Notes under the pieces: model-generated | What the model was told of the DNA's origin: nothing | The model's database searches: none | The model's input: the letters and a program-made list of their open reading frames with translations, nothing else | Program-made: the position numbers and the translations under genes | NCBI RefSeq assembly: GCF_008642295.1 | Contig: NZ_CP029190.1 | Coordinates: 868,001 to 932,000, forward strand | From: Streptomyces venezuelae | Lineage (GTDB): Bacteria; Actinomycetota; Actinomycetes; Streptomycetales; Streptomycetaceae | Direction of reading: 5' to 3' | DNA length: 64,000 bases | Shown here: piece after piece, positions 8,877 to 17,599 of the stretch | How positions within the stretch are numbered: the stretch's first letter is position 1 | Layout: each line of letters begins with the position of its first letter

Positions 8877-9755
8877 CTATTTGAGGAGGCGCGAGAGCCG
8901 GCGGTCGGCCAGTGGCTTGCCGCCGGTCTGGCAGGTGGGGCAGTACTGGAGGGACGAATCCGCGAACGAGACCTCGCGGATGGTGTCCCCGCACACCGGA
9001 CAGGGCTCGCCGGCCCGGCCGTGCACCCGCAGCCCGCTCTTCTTCTCGGCCTTCAGCCGGCCCGCGGCCAGGCCGCGGGACCGCTCGACGGCTTCGCGCA
9101 GGGTGGTCCGTACGGAGGTGTGGAGCGTGGTGATCTGCTCCTCGTCGAGGGAGGCGGCCAGTTTGAACGGCGACAGGCGGGCGTGGTGGAGCGCTTCGTC
9201 GCTGTAGGCGTTGCCAATGCCGGCGATGACGCTCTGGTCGCGGAGCACTCCCTTGATCTGGCGCCGCTCACCGGCGAGGAGCGCGGCGAAGGCGTCCCGG
9301 TCGAAGGAGTCGGCCAGCGGATCGGGGCCGAGGCGGGCGATCCCGGGTACCTCCTGGGGGTCGTGCACCACGTACACCGCGAGCCGCTTCTGGGTGCCGG
9401 CCTCGGTGAGGTCGAAGCCATCGGCTTCGCCGTCGGCGCCGATGGCTTCGAGTACGACGCGCAGCGCGAGCGGTCCCTTGCCGGGGCGGGGCGGCTGGGC
9501 GGGCATTGACTCGCGCCAGTGGAGCCAGCCGGCCCGGGCCAGGTGGACGACGAGGTACAGCTCGCCGATGTGGAGGGCCAGGAATTTGCCGTGGCGGGTG
9601 GTGGGGCCGGCCTGCTGCCCTTCGAGGGCGGTGAGGGGCGGGTCGTAGGTCTTGAGCACGCTGATGGCGAGCGGCAGGACGCGGGTCACCGTCCGGCCGG
9701 TGAGATGCTCGTCGAGGAACTCTTTGAGTGCCTCGACTTCGGGCAGCTCGGGCAT
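8877..9755 (-). CDS. Fpg/Nei-family DNA glycosylase
   Basis: A base-excision repair enzyme of the formamidopyrimidine glycosylase family that removes oxidised bases and nicks the abasic site. The 292-residue product starts MPELPE, so after Met removal the catalytic Pro is N-terminal and Glu follows. The helix-two-turn-helix region (QSVIAGIGNAYSDEALHHA) is at about residues 165-185. The C-terminus holds a zinc finger with the pattern Cys-x2-Cys-x16-Cys-x2-Cys (CPVC ... CPTC). I cannot tell from sequence alone whether it is MutM-like or Nei-like. The start is fixed by the catalytic N-terminus. It is followed at once by the small membrane-protein gene. Confidence 0.92.
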   Translation of the reverse strand: MPELPEVEALKEFLDEHLTGRTVTRVLPLAISVLKTYDPPLTALEGQQAGPTTRHGKFLALHIGELYLVVHLARAGWLHWRESMPAQPPRPGKGPLALRVVLEAIGADGEADGFDLTEAGTQKRLAVYVVHDPQEVPGIARLGPDPLADSFDRDAFAALLAGERRQIKGVLRDQSVIAGIGNAYSDEALHHARLSPFKLAASLDEEQITTLHTSVRTTLREAVERSRGLAAGRLKAEKKSGLRVHGRAGEPCPVCGDTIREVSFADSSLQYCPTCQTGGKPLADRRLSRLLK

Positions 9756-9872
9756 GCCATCAGCGTACGCAGCCGGCCCCGCCGGCGCCCGGCCTGCCCC
9801 TGCCCGCTCCGCCGGGCCCCCTTCCCCGGGCGCCCCGCGCCCGGGGGCCGGGGGCCGGGGGCCGGGGCCCCG

Positions 9873-10303
9873 GGCGAAGCCCCCGAAACACGGGCCAGCG
9901 CCGCCGCGCACCCCTCGGCCCCGAGGGCCCCGGGCCCAGCCTCGTAGAACCCGGGGCCTGGGCCGGGCGAAGCCCCCGAAACACGCGCGGGGCACCGCCC
10001 GCGCCCCCCCGGGGCTCAGGGGCGAAGCCCCGGAGCACGTGCCGGACGGAGCCCTGGTGACCCTCGGCCCCGCCCGGGGGCCCTGGGCCCAGCCCCGTAG
10101 AACCCGGGGGGGGCCGGGGTGGGCGAAGCCCCGGAGCACGTGCCAGGCAGAGCCCGTGCACCTCTCGGGGCCCGGGGGCGAAGCCCCCGGAACACGCGCC
10201 GAGCGGAGCCCGCGGACCCCTCGGCCCACGGGGAGCCCGGGCGCCCCGGGCCCAGCCCCGCAGAACCCGGGGACCCGGGGGCAGGGCCCCGGAACACGCG
10301 CCG
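9873..10303. repeat. Three-unit tandem array (about 155 bp period) of hairpin-bearing repeats
   Basis: The gap between the SpoIIE-type gene and the glycosylase gene is filled by two repeated words. Word A (GGGCGAAGCCCC then CGNAACACG) occurs at about 9873, 9965, 10020, 10120, 10176 and 10279 (the last degenerate). Word B (GGCCCAGCCCCGTAGAACCC) occurs at about 9931, 10085 and 10248. Their order is A-B-A, A-B-A, A-B-A, so the array is three copies of a higher-order unit of about 147-163 bp. Each word A holds a GGGGC-GAA-GCCCC mini-hairpin. No coding content is convincing in either strand. Confidence 0.8.
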
Positions 10304-10360
10304 GGCTGAGCCCGGGCAACCCTGGGGCCCGGGCTCAGCCCGGGTGGGGGTGGGCGGGGG

Positions 10361-12406
10361 TTAGGGGATGGTGAATTCGCACCAGACGCATTTGCCGCTG
10401 CCCCGCGACTCCACGCCCCAGACGTCCGCCAGCCGGTCGACCAGCATCAGGCCGCGGCCCGACACCCCCGAGTCGCCGGCCTCGCGCCGCCGCGGCAGCG
10501 CGCTGGAGCGGTCCGCGACCTCGACGCGGAGGCGGCGTTGCGGGCCCGGGAGGATGCGGAGGGTCACGATGGCCGGGCCGTCCGTGTGCATCAGGGCGTT
10601 GACGATCAGCTCGTCCGCCACCAGTTCGATCTCGTCGGCCCGGTTCCGCGCACCCCACGCCCGTACCGCCGCCCCGATCATGTGCCGGGCGGAGACCAGC
10701 CCCTCCGGATCACCGGGAGCGACGTGCTGTTGCAGCCGGCCGCCGGCCTGGGGCGCGTCCTCGACATGGCGGCGCAGGAGCAGGAGCGCCATGTCGTCGT
10801 CACCGCCGCGGTCGTCGATCACCTCGCACAGCCGGTCCGCGAGCTGCTGGAGGTCGGCCGGGCCGCTCCGGACCATGGCGGTGAGGAGCTGGATGCCGTC
10901 GTCGAGGTCGGCCCCCGGCTGTTCGACCAGGCCGTCCGTACAGAGCAGGAGCGTCTCCCCGGGGTCCAGCTCCACCGTGGTGACGGGGTATTCGATACGG
11001 CCGAACTCAGCGGACAGGCCGAGCGGCATACCGCCTTCCACCGGCAGCCGCCGGCAGTCGCCGGCCCGGGACCGGACCAGGGGGTCGATATGGCCGGCCC
11101 GGACCAGCTGGAGCACGCCGGTGGCCAGGTCGGCCTCCGCATAGGTGCAGGTGGCGAAGCGGTCGGTGTCGAGCTCGTGGAGGAAGACGGAGGCCCGTGC
11201 CATCACGGTGCCCGGGGAGTGCCCCTCGGCCGCGTAGGCGCGGAGCACGATCCGCAGCTGGCCCATGACCGCGGCGGCGTGCGTGTCGTGCCCCTGGACG
11301 TCGCCGATGACGGCACCGACCCGGCCGCCGGGGAGCGGAATGACGTCATACCAGTCGCCTCCGATGTCCCGGCCCATCCGGGCGGACCGGTAGCGGACGG
11401 CGATCTGCGCGCCCGGCACGGCCGGGATCCGGCGCGGCAGCATGGCCTGCTGGAGGCCTTCCGCGAGGTCGTGCTCCTGCTCCAGCAGCATGGCGCGCTG
11501 CAGGCTCTGCGCGATGCTGCTGCCGAGGGCGACCAGGAGGTTGCGTTCCTCCTGGGTGAAGCCGTCCTTGTCGCGGTAGAGCAGCCCGATCGCGCCGATC
11601 GGCCGGGCCTGGGCGATCAGCGGCAGGTAGGCGGCGGCCGAGATGTCCATGTGGGTGATCTTCGACCAGAGGTAGGGGTAGCCGTCGGCGAACTCCTCCG
11701 GGGAGTGGATGAACCTCGGCTGGAGCGAGCGGACCACCTCGCTCATCGGGTAGTCCTCGTCGATCCGGGTGAAGCGGGTGCCGGGGACGAAGCTGCCCTG
11801 TGGCCCTTCGGCCACCAGGTGGATCCGCCCGGCCTCGACCAGGCCCATCACCATGCCCATGGAGCCGAGCCGCTCCAGGCCGTGTGCATCGCTCAGGGCG
11901 TCGATCACGTCCTGCACGGTGCGGGCATGGGCGAGGGCGGCCGTGGTGGCCTCGACCACCGAGGTCTGGCGGCGCCGTTCCTCGTCCAGGCCGAGGCGTT
12001 CGGCGGAATGGCTGAGTTCCTCGGTGGCGTCGCGGACGATGCCGATGATCCGGTACGGGCGGCCGTCGCCGTTGCGCAGGACCCGTCCCTGCGTGTGGGT
12101 CCAGCGCAGCCGCCCGTCGCGGCAGCGGATCCGGAAGTAGGCGCCGTAGCTGTTGACCCCGCTTTTGAGGGCGCTGGAGACCAGCGCGTCGAGCCGGTGG
12201 GATTCGGCGGGCGGGACCCGTGGGGCGAGGGACTCGGGCCGGCCGTCGTACTCCTCCTCGGTGGTGTCGAACACCTCGAGTCCCGGTGCGTCCAGGTGCA
12301 TGAGGCCCGTCACCAGGTCCCAGTCGAAGCTGCCCATCCGGTTCAGCGCGAGCGATCGGTCCGGGTGTGCGGGCCAGTCGTCCGGCAGGGATACGGTGGT
12401 CGGCAC
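10361..12406 (-). CDS. PAS-GAF-SpoIIE phosphatase with C-terminal HATPase domain
   Basis: A 681-residue cytoplasmic signalling protein. A PAS/PAC sensor covers about residues 18-130 and a GAF domain about 145-315. A PP2C/SpoIIE serine phosphatase covers about 335-550, with GGDWYDVI, IGDVQGHD, CTDGLVEQ and GGDDDMALLL metal-site motifs. A HATPase_c_2 (anti-sigma kinase-like) domain follows at about 570-680, with ELVADELIVNALMHT and SGRGLMLVDRLADVWG. Such fusions probably control sigma factors by phosphorylating and dephosphorylating anti-anti-sigma partners. It starts at GTG 25 bp after the lipoprotein gene on the same strand, so the two are likely co-transcribed. No membrane segment is seen. 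Confidence 0.92.
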   Translation of the reverse strand: MPTTVSLPDDWPAHPDRSLALNRMGSFDWDLVTGLMHLDAPGLEVFDTTEEEYDGRPESLAPRVPPAESHRLDALVSSALKSGVNSYGAYFRIRCRDGRLRWTHTQGRVLRNGDGRPYRIIGIVRDATEELSHSAERLGLDEERRRQTSVVEATTAALAHARTVQDVIDALSDAHGLERLGSMGMVMGLVEAGRIHLVAEGPQGSFVPGTRFTRIDEDYPMSEVVRSLQPRFIHSPEEFADGYPYLWSKITHMDISAAAYLPLIAQARPIGAIGLLYRDKDGFTQEERNLLVALGSSIAQSLQRAMLLEQEHDLAEGLQQAMLPRRIPAVPGAQIAVRYRSARMGRDIGGDWYDVIPLPGGRVGAVIGDVQGHDTHAAAVMGQLRIVLRAYAAEGHSPGTVMARASVFLHELDTDRFATCTYAEADLATGVLQLVRAGHIDPLVRSRAGDCRRLPVEGGMPLGLSAEFGRIEYPVTTVELDPGETLLLCTDGLVEQPGADLDDGIQLLTAMVRSGPADLQQLADRLCEVIDDRGGDDDMALLLLRRHVEDAPQAGGRLQQHVAPGDPEGLVSARHMIGAAVRAWGARNRADEIELVADELIVNALMHTDGPAIVTLRILPGPQRRLRVEVADRSSALPRRREAGDSGVSGRGLMLVDRLADVWGVESRGSGKCVWCEFTIP

Positions 12407-12431
12407 CGGTCCACCATGTCACACCCGGGGG

Positions 12432-13736
12432 TCAGGCGCTCTCCAGCTGGACCGCCTCCCCGGAGGTCAGGCCCTCGTCGGGTACGGCGTACGGATCGGC
12501 GGGCTCGTACGGGTCGGCCGGTGCTGCCGGATCGGTCGGGGCGTACGGGTCCGTGGTGGTTCCGTCGCCGGCCGCGGCGTCCGGGTTCAGGGGGTCGGTC
12601 TGGGCGTACGGGTCGGCGGGCGCGGCGGGGTCCGTGGACGGCCACTCCCCGGATGCATCGGAGGGCAGCTCGCCGAGCTGGTCGGTCTGCGGCCTCGACG
12701 GGCGCGGGTTCGGGGGCGGCAGCGGGGCCGGCTCGATGGGCCGGGTCTGCCGTGGTGCGCTGCCGGGCGGGCAGCCGGTGGCGGCGGGGCCGGGGACGCC
12801 GGAGCTCTTCGGGGGTACGGTACGGGCCCCGGCGCCGGCGCTGGTGTCACGGGCGGCGCACGGGTCGGCGGGCCCGTTGGCGAGCTGGCCGGAGGCGTGC
12901 GCGGGCAGCCCGTCCTCGGGGTTGTAGGGGGGCATGACCTGGGGGGCCCGGTCCTGGGCGCCGTCGTCGCCGGTCCGCCGTTCGATCCAGGTGTTGTCCG
13001 CCAGGTTGGCGATCACCAGTTTGTCGATCACCTGGCTGGTCGGCTCGATCACGATGACCTGGTTGGGGTGGTAGCCGGTCCAGGGCTTGCCCTGGGTGAC
13101 GGGCTCGCCCTTGGGGGCGCGCGGCGGCTGCAGCGGGTTGCCGCAGGCGCACCGCACCCGGGGCATGCCGTACCGGTCGACGAGGACGGCGGTGCCGGCC
13201 TGCAGGACGGACTGGAAGCCGTTGGCCCGGCCGTCGCGGAAGCCGTGGTTGGTGACCCGGACATCGGCGCGCAGCACCACGGGGGTGAGGCCGCGCAGGT
13301 ATTCCGGGATTCCGTTCGGTTCGATGCCGCTGGCCTGGGCGAATGCCAGGGCCTTGCCCTTGGACTTCTCGGCGGTGAGCGAGCGGATCTGCTGTTCGAC
13401 GTCGCAGCTCCCGAACCGGTGGGCGCCCCCATACAGGCCGGGGGTGGATCCGACGACGGTGCGGATGCCGCGGCCGGTGGTATTGGGGACCGGGGCCTGG
13501 AGCGGGGCGGATTCCCCGGTGGACGTCGACTGGGTGAACGGGTCGGGTTCGGCCGCGCCCACCGGCTGGAGGAAGAGCTCCTGGCTCTCGGCCGCGGCGG
13601 CGGGCTGCTGCTTCTCCTCGCTTCCGCAGCCCGCGGCGAGCAGGCCGAGCAGCGCGAAGAGGGCTGCGCCGGCCGGTGCGTGACGGCGCGTCGCCTGACG
13701 TGGTGTCGGTCTTCCCTGCACGTGGTTCGCCCTCAC
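12432..13736 (-). CDS. DUF6777-type lipoprotein with Pro-rich DPY-repeat tail
   Basis: A 434-residue lipoprotein: the signal ends in LLAAGCGSEE with the lipid Cys near residue 36. The folded part (about residues 55-300) opens with ELFLQPVGAAEPDPFT, which I recognise as the DUF6777 pattern, and has four Cys in this part (in SCDVE, RCACG and PCAARD). The C-terminal 100 residues are Pro-rich with repeated DPY words (ADPYAQTDP, TTDPYAPTDP, ADPYEPADPY), likely an extended wall-spanning segment. The GTG at 13736 was chosen because AAAGGGAG precedes it. The function is unknown; coupling to the SpoIIE phosphatase downstream suggests a cell-surface signalling role, which is inference. Confidence 0.8.
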   Translation of the reverse strand: MRANHVQGRPTPRQATRRHAPAGAALFALLGLLAAGCGSEEKQQPAAAAESQELFLQPVGAAEPDPFTQSTSTGESAPLQAPVPNTTGRGIRTVVGSTPGLYGGAHRFGSCDVEQQIRSLTAEKSKGKALAFAQASGIEPNGIPEYLRGLTPVVLRADVRVTNHGFRDGRANGFQSVLQAGTAVLVDRYGMPRVRCACGNPLQPPRAPKGEPVTQGKPWTGYHPNQVIVIEPTSQVIDKLVIANLADNTWIERRTGDDGAQDRAPQVMPPYNPEDGLPAHASGQLANGPADPCAARDTSAGAGARTVPPKSSGVPGPAATGCPPGSAPRQTRPIEPAPLPPPNPRPSRPQTDQLGELPSDASGEWPSTDPAAPADPYAQTDPLNPDAAAGDGTTTDPYAPTDPAAPADPYEPADPYAVPDEGLTSGEAVQLESA

Positions 13737-13915
13737 GTGGTTCTCCCTTTCGCCCCGGATGCTCCCTACTTGTCTGACGCATGCCCGGGGGTGTCGCAAG
13801 CGGAGGTCCGTTTTCTTGCTCCAGGAGGCCCTCCCGGATACCCCCGAGCCGGATTCCCGGCCGGTTCGCCGCCCGCGGGCGGCCGGGCGCGCGGACAGCG
13901 CGGATACTGGGGGTG

Positions 13916-15358
13916 ATGGACTGGTTCACGGCGCCCGAGTACTGGCTGGGCCGGCTGGTCTTCCAGCGGACCCTGGCCGTCGTCTACCTCTTCGCCTTCC
14001 TCGGGGCGGCCCTGCAGTTCCGTGCCCTGATCGGGGCGCGCGGGATGCTGCCGGTGCCGGACTATCTGCGGTACGTGCCCTTCCGGCGGGCCCCGAGCCT
14101 CTTCCAATGGCGCTATTCCGACCGGCTCTTCGCCGGGTGTGCCTGGGCCGGGGCGGTGCTGGCGGCGGCGCTGGCGGCCGGGGCGGGGGATGCGGTGCCG
14201 CTCGGCTGTGCGATGGCGATGTGGGCGGGGCTGTGGCTGCTGTACCTGTCGGTGGTGAACGTGGGCCAGACCTGGTACGCCTTCGGCTGGGAGTCCCTGC
14301 TGCTGGAGACCGGGTTCCTGGCGGTCTTCCTGGGGAACGCGACGGTCGGCCCGCCGGTGCTGGTGCTCCTGCTGCTGCGCTGGCTGCTGTTCCGGGTGGA
14401 ATTCGGCGCCGGGCTGATCAAGATGCGCGGGGACGCCTGCTGGCGGAAGCTGACCTGTCTCTACTACCACCATGAGACGCAGCCGATGCCGGGGCCGCTG
14501 AGCTGGTTCTTCCACCATCTGCCGAGGCCGCTGCACCGGGTGGAGTGCGCCGCCAACCATGTGACCCAACTCGCGGTGCCGGTTCTGCTGTTCACCCCGC
14601 AGCCGGTGGCCTCGGTGGCCGCCGTGATCATCGTGGCCACCCAGCTGTGGCTGGTGCTGTCGGGCAATTTCGCCTGGCTGAACTGGCTGACGATCACCCT
14701 CGGCCTGTCCGCGATCGACTTCACCCGGATCGCGGGACCGCCGCCGGCCGCCGCCTCCCGCGGGGCCCCGGTCTGGTACGTGGTACTGGTCTGCGCGGCG
14801 GCCGTGCTGATCCTCGTACTCAGCCGGCACCCGGTGCGGAACATGATCTCGCGGCGGCAGGTGATGAACCGGTCCTTCGACGCCCTGCACCTGGTCAACA
14901 CGTACGGGGCCTTCGGCACGGTGGGCCGGATCCGGGACGAGGTGGTGGTGGAGGGGACGGCGGACGCGGTGCCCCGGGAGGACGGGGACTGGCGGGAGTA
15001 CGGCTTCAAGGGGAAGCCCGGTGACCTGCGGCGGCTGCCCCGCCAGTTCGCCCCGTACCACCTGCGGCTGGACTGGCTGATGTGGTTCGCCGCGCTCTCC
15101 CCCGGCTATGCGCGGGACTGGTTCGGGCCGTTCGTGGAGCGGCTGCTGTCCGGTGACCGGGACACGCTGCGGCTGCTCCGCCACAATCCGTTCCCGGACG
15201 GCCCGCCCCTGTTCGTACGGGCCCGGCTGTACCGGTACCGGTTCACCACCTGGCGGGAGCTGCGGGAGACGGGTGCGTGGTGGCACCGCACGCTGGTGCG
15301 CGAGTACCTGCCGCCCACCCGTCTCGCCGCCCGGGTCTCACGATCGGGCGAGCAGTGA
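13916..15358 (+). CDS. Lipase maturation factor family membrane protein
   Basis: A 480-residue protein of the LMF family, which in animals helps lipases fold; bacterial members are uncharacterised. I see several membrane helices, first near residues 20-36, then clusters at about 75-100, 105-120, 125-155, 215-260 and 280-300. A soluble C-terminal domain of about 170 residues follows, with the family text LVNTYGAFGTVG, YGFKGKPGD and APYHLRLDWLMWF. Loop motifs FRVEFGAGLIKMRGD and YHHETQPMP are also family hallmarks. The start ATG has the GGGGGTG just upstream. Its 3' end overlaps the convergent epimerase gene by 21 bp. Confidence 0.88.
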   Translation: MDWFTAPEYWLGRLVFQRTLAVVYLFAFLGAALQFRALIGARGMLPVPDYLRYVPFRRAPSLFQWRYSDRLFAGCAWAGAVLAAALAAGAGDAVPLGCAMAMWAGLWLLYLSVVNVGQTWYAFGWESLLLETGFLAVFLGNATVGPPVLVLLLLRWLLFRVEFGAGLIKMRGDACWRKLTCLYYHHETQPMPGPLSWFFHHLPRPLHRVECAANHVTQLAVPVLLFTPQPVASVAAVIIVATQLWLVLSGNFAWLNWLTITLGLSAIDFTRIAGPPPAAASRGAPVWYVVLVCAAAVLILVLSRHPVRNMISRRQVMNRSFDALHLVNTYGAFGTVGRIRDEVVVEGTADAVPREDGDWREYGFKGKPGDLRRLPRQFAPYHLRLDWLMWFAALSPGYARDWFGPFVERLLSGDRDTLRLLRHNPFPDGPPLFVRARLYRYRFTTWRELRETGAWWHRTLVREYLPPTRLAARVSRSGEQ

Positions 15359-16324
15359 CTCCTCCCGCTCCCGGTCCAGGCCCTTGCTGGACCGGTCGGA
15401 CCGCAGCGGCGCCTTGCCGCCGATGGACCCGAGCCAGGCCCAGGTGTCGGCGACGGTGTCCTCGACGGGCCGGCAGTCCAGACCGGCCGCGACCGCCTTG
15501 GTCACGTCTCCGCCGTGCATGAAGGCGTAGTCCTCACCCGGCGGGAGCCAGACCGGCAGCTCGGTCCACGGCTGCACCCCGGCGTCCAGGATGAGCTGGG
15601 GGTCGGTCCAGCGGAGTTCGGCGGTCCCTCCGGTGACTGCGGCGCAGGCCTCGAGGAAGCTGCCCATGGTGGCGTGGCCGAGGGGGGAGACCAGGTTGTA
15701 GGCGCCGTCGAGCCCGGACTGCGCCGCGTCCAGGGTCCACTGCGCGAGGTCGCGTACGTCGATGTACTGGATCGGGAGCTCGCGCGGTCCCGGGGCGAGG
15801 ACCGGGCCGCCCTCGGCCATCCGGCCCAGCCACCAGGGCAGCCGGCCGACGTTCTCGTACGGGCCGAGGATCAGGCCGGCCCGGACCAGCAGGGAGCGGT
15901 CGCCGAATGCCTCGAGAGCGGCGAGCTCGCCGCCGCGCTTGTCCTCGGCGTAGGCGGTGGTACCGGCGTCGGGCGAGCCCTCGACGACCGGGCCGTCCTC
16001 GTTCAGGCCGGCGGGGGCCGGATAGGCGTACACGGACCGGCTGGAGATGTACGCGTACCGCCCGGCCCGGTCGCGCAGCAGGCGCGCTGCGTCACGGACG
16101 GCGGTGGGGGCGCCGCTCCAGGTGTCCACGACCAGGTCCCACTCCCCCTCGGCGAGGGCGGCCAGGCCGTCGGGGGCGGTCCGGTCCCCGTGCCGGGAGA
16201 GCGTTCCGGGAGGGGCTGCGTGGCGGCCCCGGTGGAAGACCGTGACCTCCCAGCCACGGGCGAGGGCGTCTTCGGTGACGGCCCGGCCGACGAATTCGGT
16301 ACCACCCAGCATCAGTAGTTTCAT
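15338..16324 (-). CDS. NAD(P)-dependent epimerase/dehydratase-like protein (extended SDR)
   Basis: A 328-residue extended short-chain dehydrogenase fold. The N-terminus MKLLMLGGTEFVGRAV carries the GGTxFVG dinucleotide-binding motif typical of the reductase group whose members often lack true epimerase activity. SSRSVYA and TAYAEDKRGGE hold the expected Ser and Tyr-x3-Lys catalytic residues. The substrate cannot be told. The start ATG at 16324 directly fits the beta-strand 1 motif. The gene ends inside the 3' end of the convergent lipase-maturation-factor gene. Confidence 0.85.
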   Translation of the reverse strand: MKLLMLGGTEFVGRAVTEDALARGWEVTVFHRGRHAAPPGTLSRHGDRTAPDGLAALAEGEWDLVVDTWSGAPTAVRDAARLLRDRAGRYAYISSRSVYAYPAPAGLNEDGPVVEGSPDAGTTAYAEDKRGGELAALEAFGDRSLLVRAGLILGPYENVGRLPWWLGRMAEGGPVLAPGPRELPIQYIDVRDLAQWTLDAAQSGLDGAYNLVSPLGHATMGSFLEACAAVTGGTAELRWTDPQLILDAGVQPWTELPVWLPPGEDYAFMHGGDVTKAVAAGLDCRPVEDTVADTWAWLGSIGGKAPLRSDRSSKGLDREREESLLARS

Positions 16325-16395
16325 GACGCCAGCCTGCCGCCGACCGGCGGGCGGCGGAACGGGTGATCGCCCAGAGCGATGACGCTCAGGGCGTA

Positions 16396-16430
16396 CGCCG
16401 CCCCCGCGCCGGATCGGCACGGGGGCGGCG
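16396..16430 (-). terminator. Hairpin terminator after the 56-residue protein gene
   Basis: An 11-bp perfect stem, CGCCGCCCCCG at 16396-16406 and CGGGGGCGGCG at 16420-16430, with a 13-base loop. It lies 19 bp beyond the stop codon of the small minus-strand gene. No U-tract follows, as is usual in high-GC actinobacteria. Confidence 0.6.
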
Positions 16431-16449
16431 GCGAGCCGGAACCCGTCGG

Positions 16450-16620
16450 TCAGTCGATGCCCGGCAGGATGTGCGGCTCTGCCAGGTCTTCCTCGTATCC
16501 CGCGAGCCGGATCGGGGCGGACCGGGCCCACACCTCGAGGCTGCCGAGCTCGTCGGAACGGGTGCGGCGTTCCGTGTGCTCCGTCAGGGCCTGCTCGTGC
16601 TTCGTCAGTTCTGGTGTCAC
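16450..16620 (-). CDS. Small acidic protein, 56 residues, unknown function
   Basis: This short gene has strong signals: GTG start, an AAGAGGAG ribosome site 6-7 bases upstream, a TGA stop and a hairpin terminator just beyond. The product is polar and charged in the first half (TKHEQALTEHTERRTRSDEL) and ends with a distinctive tail (APIRLAGYEEDLAEPHILPG then ID). There is no Cys, signal peptide or membrane segment. A hydrophilic front with a compact Pro/Gly-containing tail would fit a peptide precursor or a small regulatory partner, but no modifying enzyme is adjacent and I do not recognise it. It is divergent from the HD-domain gene. Confidence 0.7.
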   Translation of the reverse strand: MTPELTKHEQALTEHTERRTRSDELGSLEVWARSAPIRLAGYEEDLAEPHILPGID

Positions 16621-16762
16621 CGCGCACTCCTCTTGTGTCGCGTAACCCGGGGTGGCTCACCACACCGGGCAGGGAGAAAGGGCATCCGGTCGCGGTGGCG
16701 CCGTTGTTCTCGATACGGAGAGTGGCCCGGGTGGGGCCGTCCGTGTGCCTCAGAGTACACAT

Positions 16763-16782
16763 TTGAGCGGGGTTCCGCTCAA
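16763..16782. promoter_or_regulatory. Operator-like inverted repeat between divergent genes
   Basis: TTGAGCGG-GGTT-CCGCTCAA is a perfect 8-bp inverted repeat in the gap between the 56-residue gene (minus) and the HD-domain gene (plus). A GTAAAATT word 20 bases further on could be part of the plus-strand promoter. The bound factor is unknown. Confidence 0.4.
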
Positions 16783-16907
16783 CAGGAGAGTAAAATTCAC
16801 TCCCGACTACTTGCCTTCTCCAGGAGTTCAGCACCTTGTACGTCGGCGTGTCGACCGAAACTGATCTGCTCGGGACGGAATTGCGTGGGCCGACGGAGGG
16901 GACGGGC

Positions 16908-17483
16908 GTGGCGGAGATCGACGGAATCCGCGGGGTCGAGGAGCTGATGGAGCTGCTGCACGCCTGCCGGGGAGCGTGGGATACACCTGATCGCAGCGGG
17001 GATCCGGTCGATCTGCACGACCACGGACTGCAGACGGCGGCACTGCTCCGGCGCTCGCATCCGTACGACAAGGAGCTTCAGGTGGCGGGGCTGGTGCACG
17101 ATCTGGGGCACCTGCTCCGTCCGGGTGACGACGCCGGGCATGCCGGCCACGCGGCGGACGCGGTCCGCCCGCTGCTCGGCGAGCGGGTGGCCCGCCTGGT
17201 GCAGCTGCACGTCCCGGCCAAGCGGTACCTGGCGACGGTGGAGCCGGAGCGGACGCTGTCCCCGCAGAGCGCGCTGACACTGCGGGCGCAGGGCGGGGTG
17301 ATGGACGAGGCGGAGGCGCGGGCCTTCGCGGCGGACCCGGAGGCGGCAGCCGCGGTGATCCTCCGGCAGGCCGACGACGCGGGGAAGGTGGTCGGCCTGG
17401 ACGCGGGCGTCCTGGAGGACTGGCGTCCGGTGATCGAGCTCGTCGCCGCCAGGGCGGCCGGCCACGGGCAAACCCCCGCCTGA
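16908..17483 (+). CDS. HD-domain protein (PhnZ / HD phosphohydrolase-like)
   Basis: A 191-residue HD-fold metalloprotein. DLHDHGLQTAALLRRSHPYD and LQVAGLVHDLGHLL give the conserved metal ligands in order (His, His-Asp), and LVQLHVPAKRYL supplies a later His. This spacing is like the mixed-valent diiron oxygenases (PhnZ, inositol-oxygenase-like) often labelled phosphonate degradation HD proteins, but no phosphonate genes are nearby, so hydrolase and oxygenase roles both remain open. I chose GTG at 16908 behind GGAGGGG (6-base spacer). A TTG at 16836 behind CAGGAG would add 24 residues and is the main alternative. Confidence 0.75.
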   Translation: MAEIDGIRGVEELMELLHACRGAWDTPDRSGDPVDLHDHGLQTAALLRRSHPYDKELQVAGLVHDLGHLLRPGDDAGHAGHAADAVRPLLGERVARLVQLHVPAKRYLATVEPERTLSPQSALTLRAQGGVMDEAEARAFAADPEAAAAVILRQADDAGKVVGLDAGVLEDWRPVIELVAARAAGHGQTPA

Positions 17484-17599
17484 ACGCGATCGCGGGCGCG
17501 ATCACGGGCGGGGGTTCGGGCCCTGGCCCTGGCCCTGGGCCCGGGGTCCCCTGGATCCGGGGTCCGGGGTCCGGGCGGCGGGCTTCGCTTCGGCGGGGC

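Noticed and set aside
9873..10303. CRISPR array
   Set aside because: Repeats are in two alternating types with variable spacing and no unique spacers of constant length, and no cas gene is present.
10361..10658. Extra minus-strand frame at the 3' end of the SpoIIE-type gene
   Set aside because: Out-of-frame shadow; the HATPase motifs are in the annotated frame.
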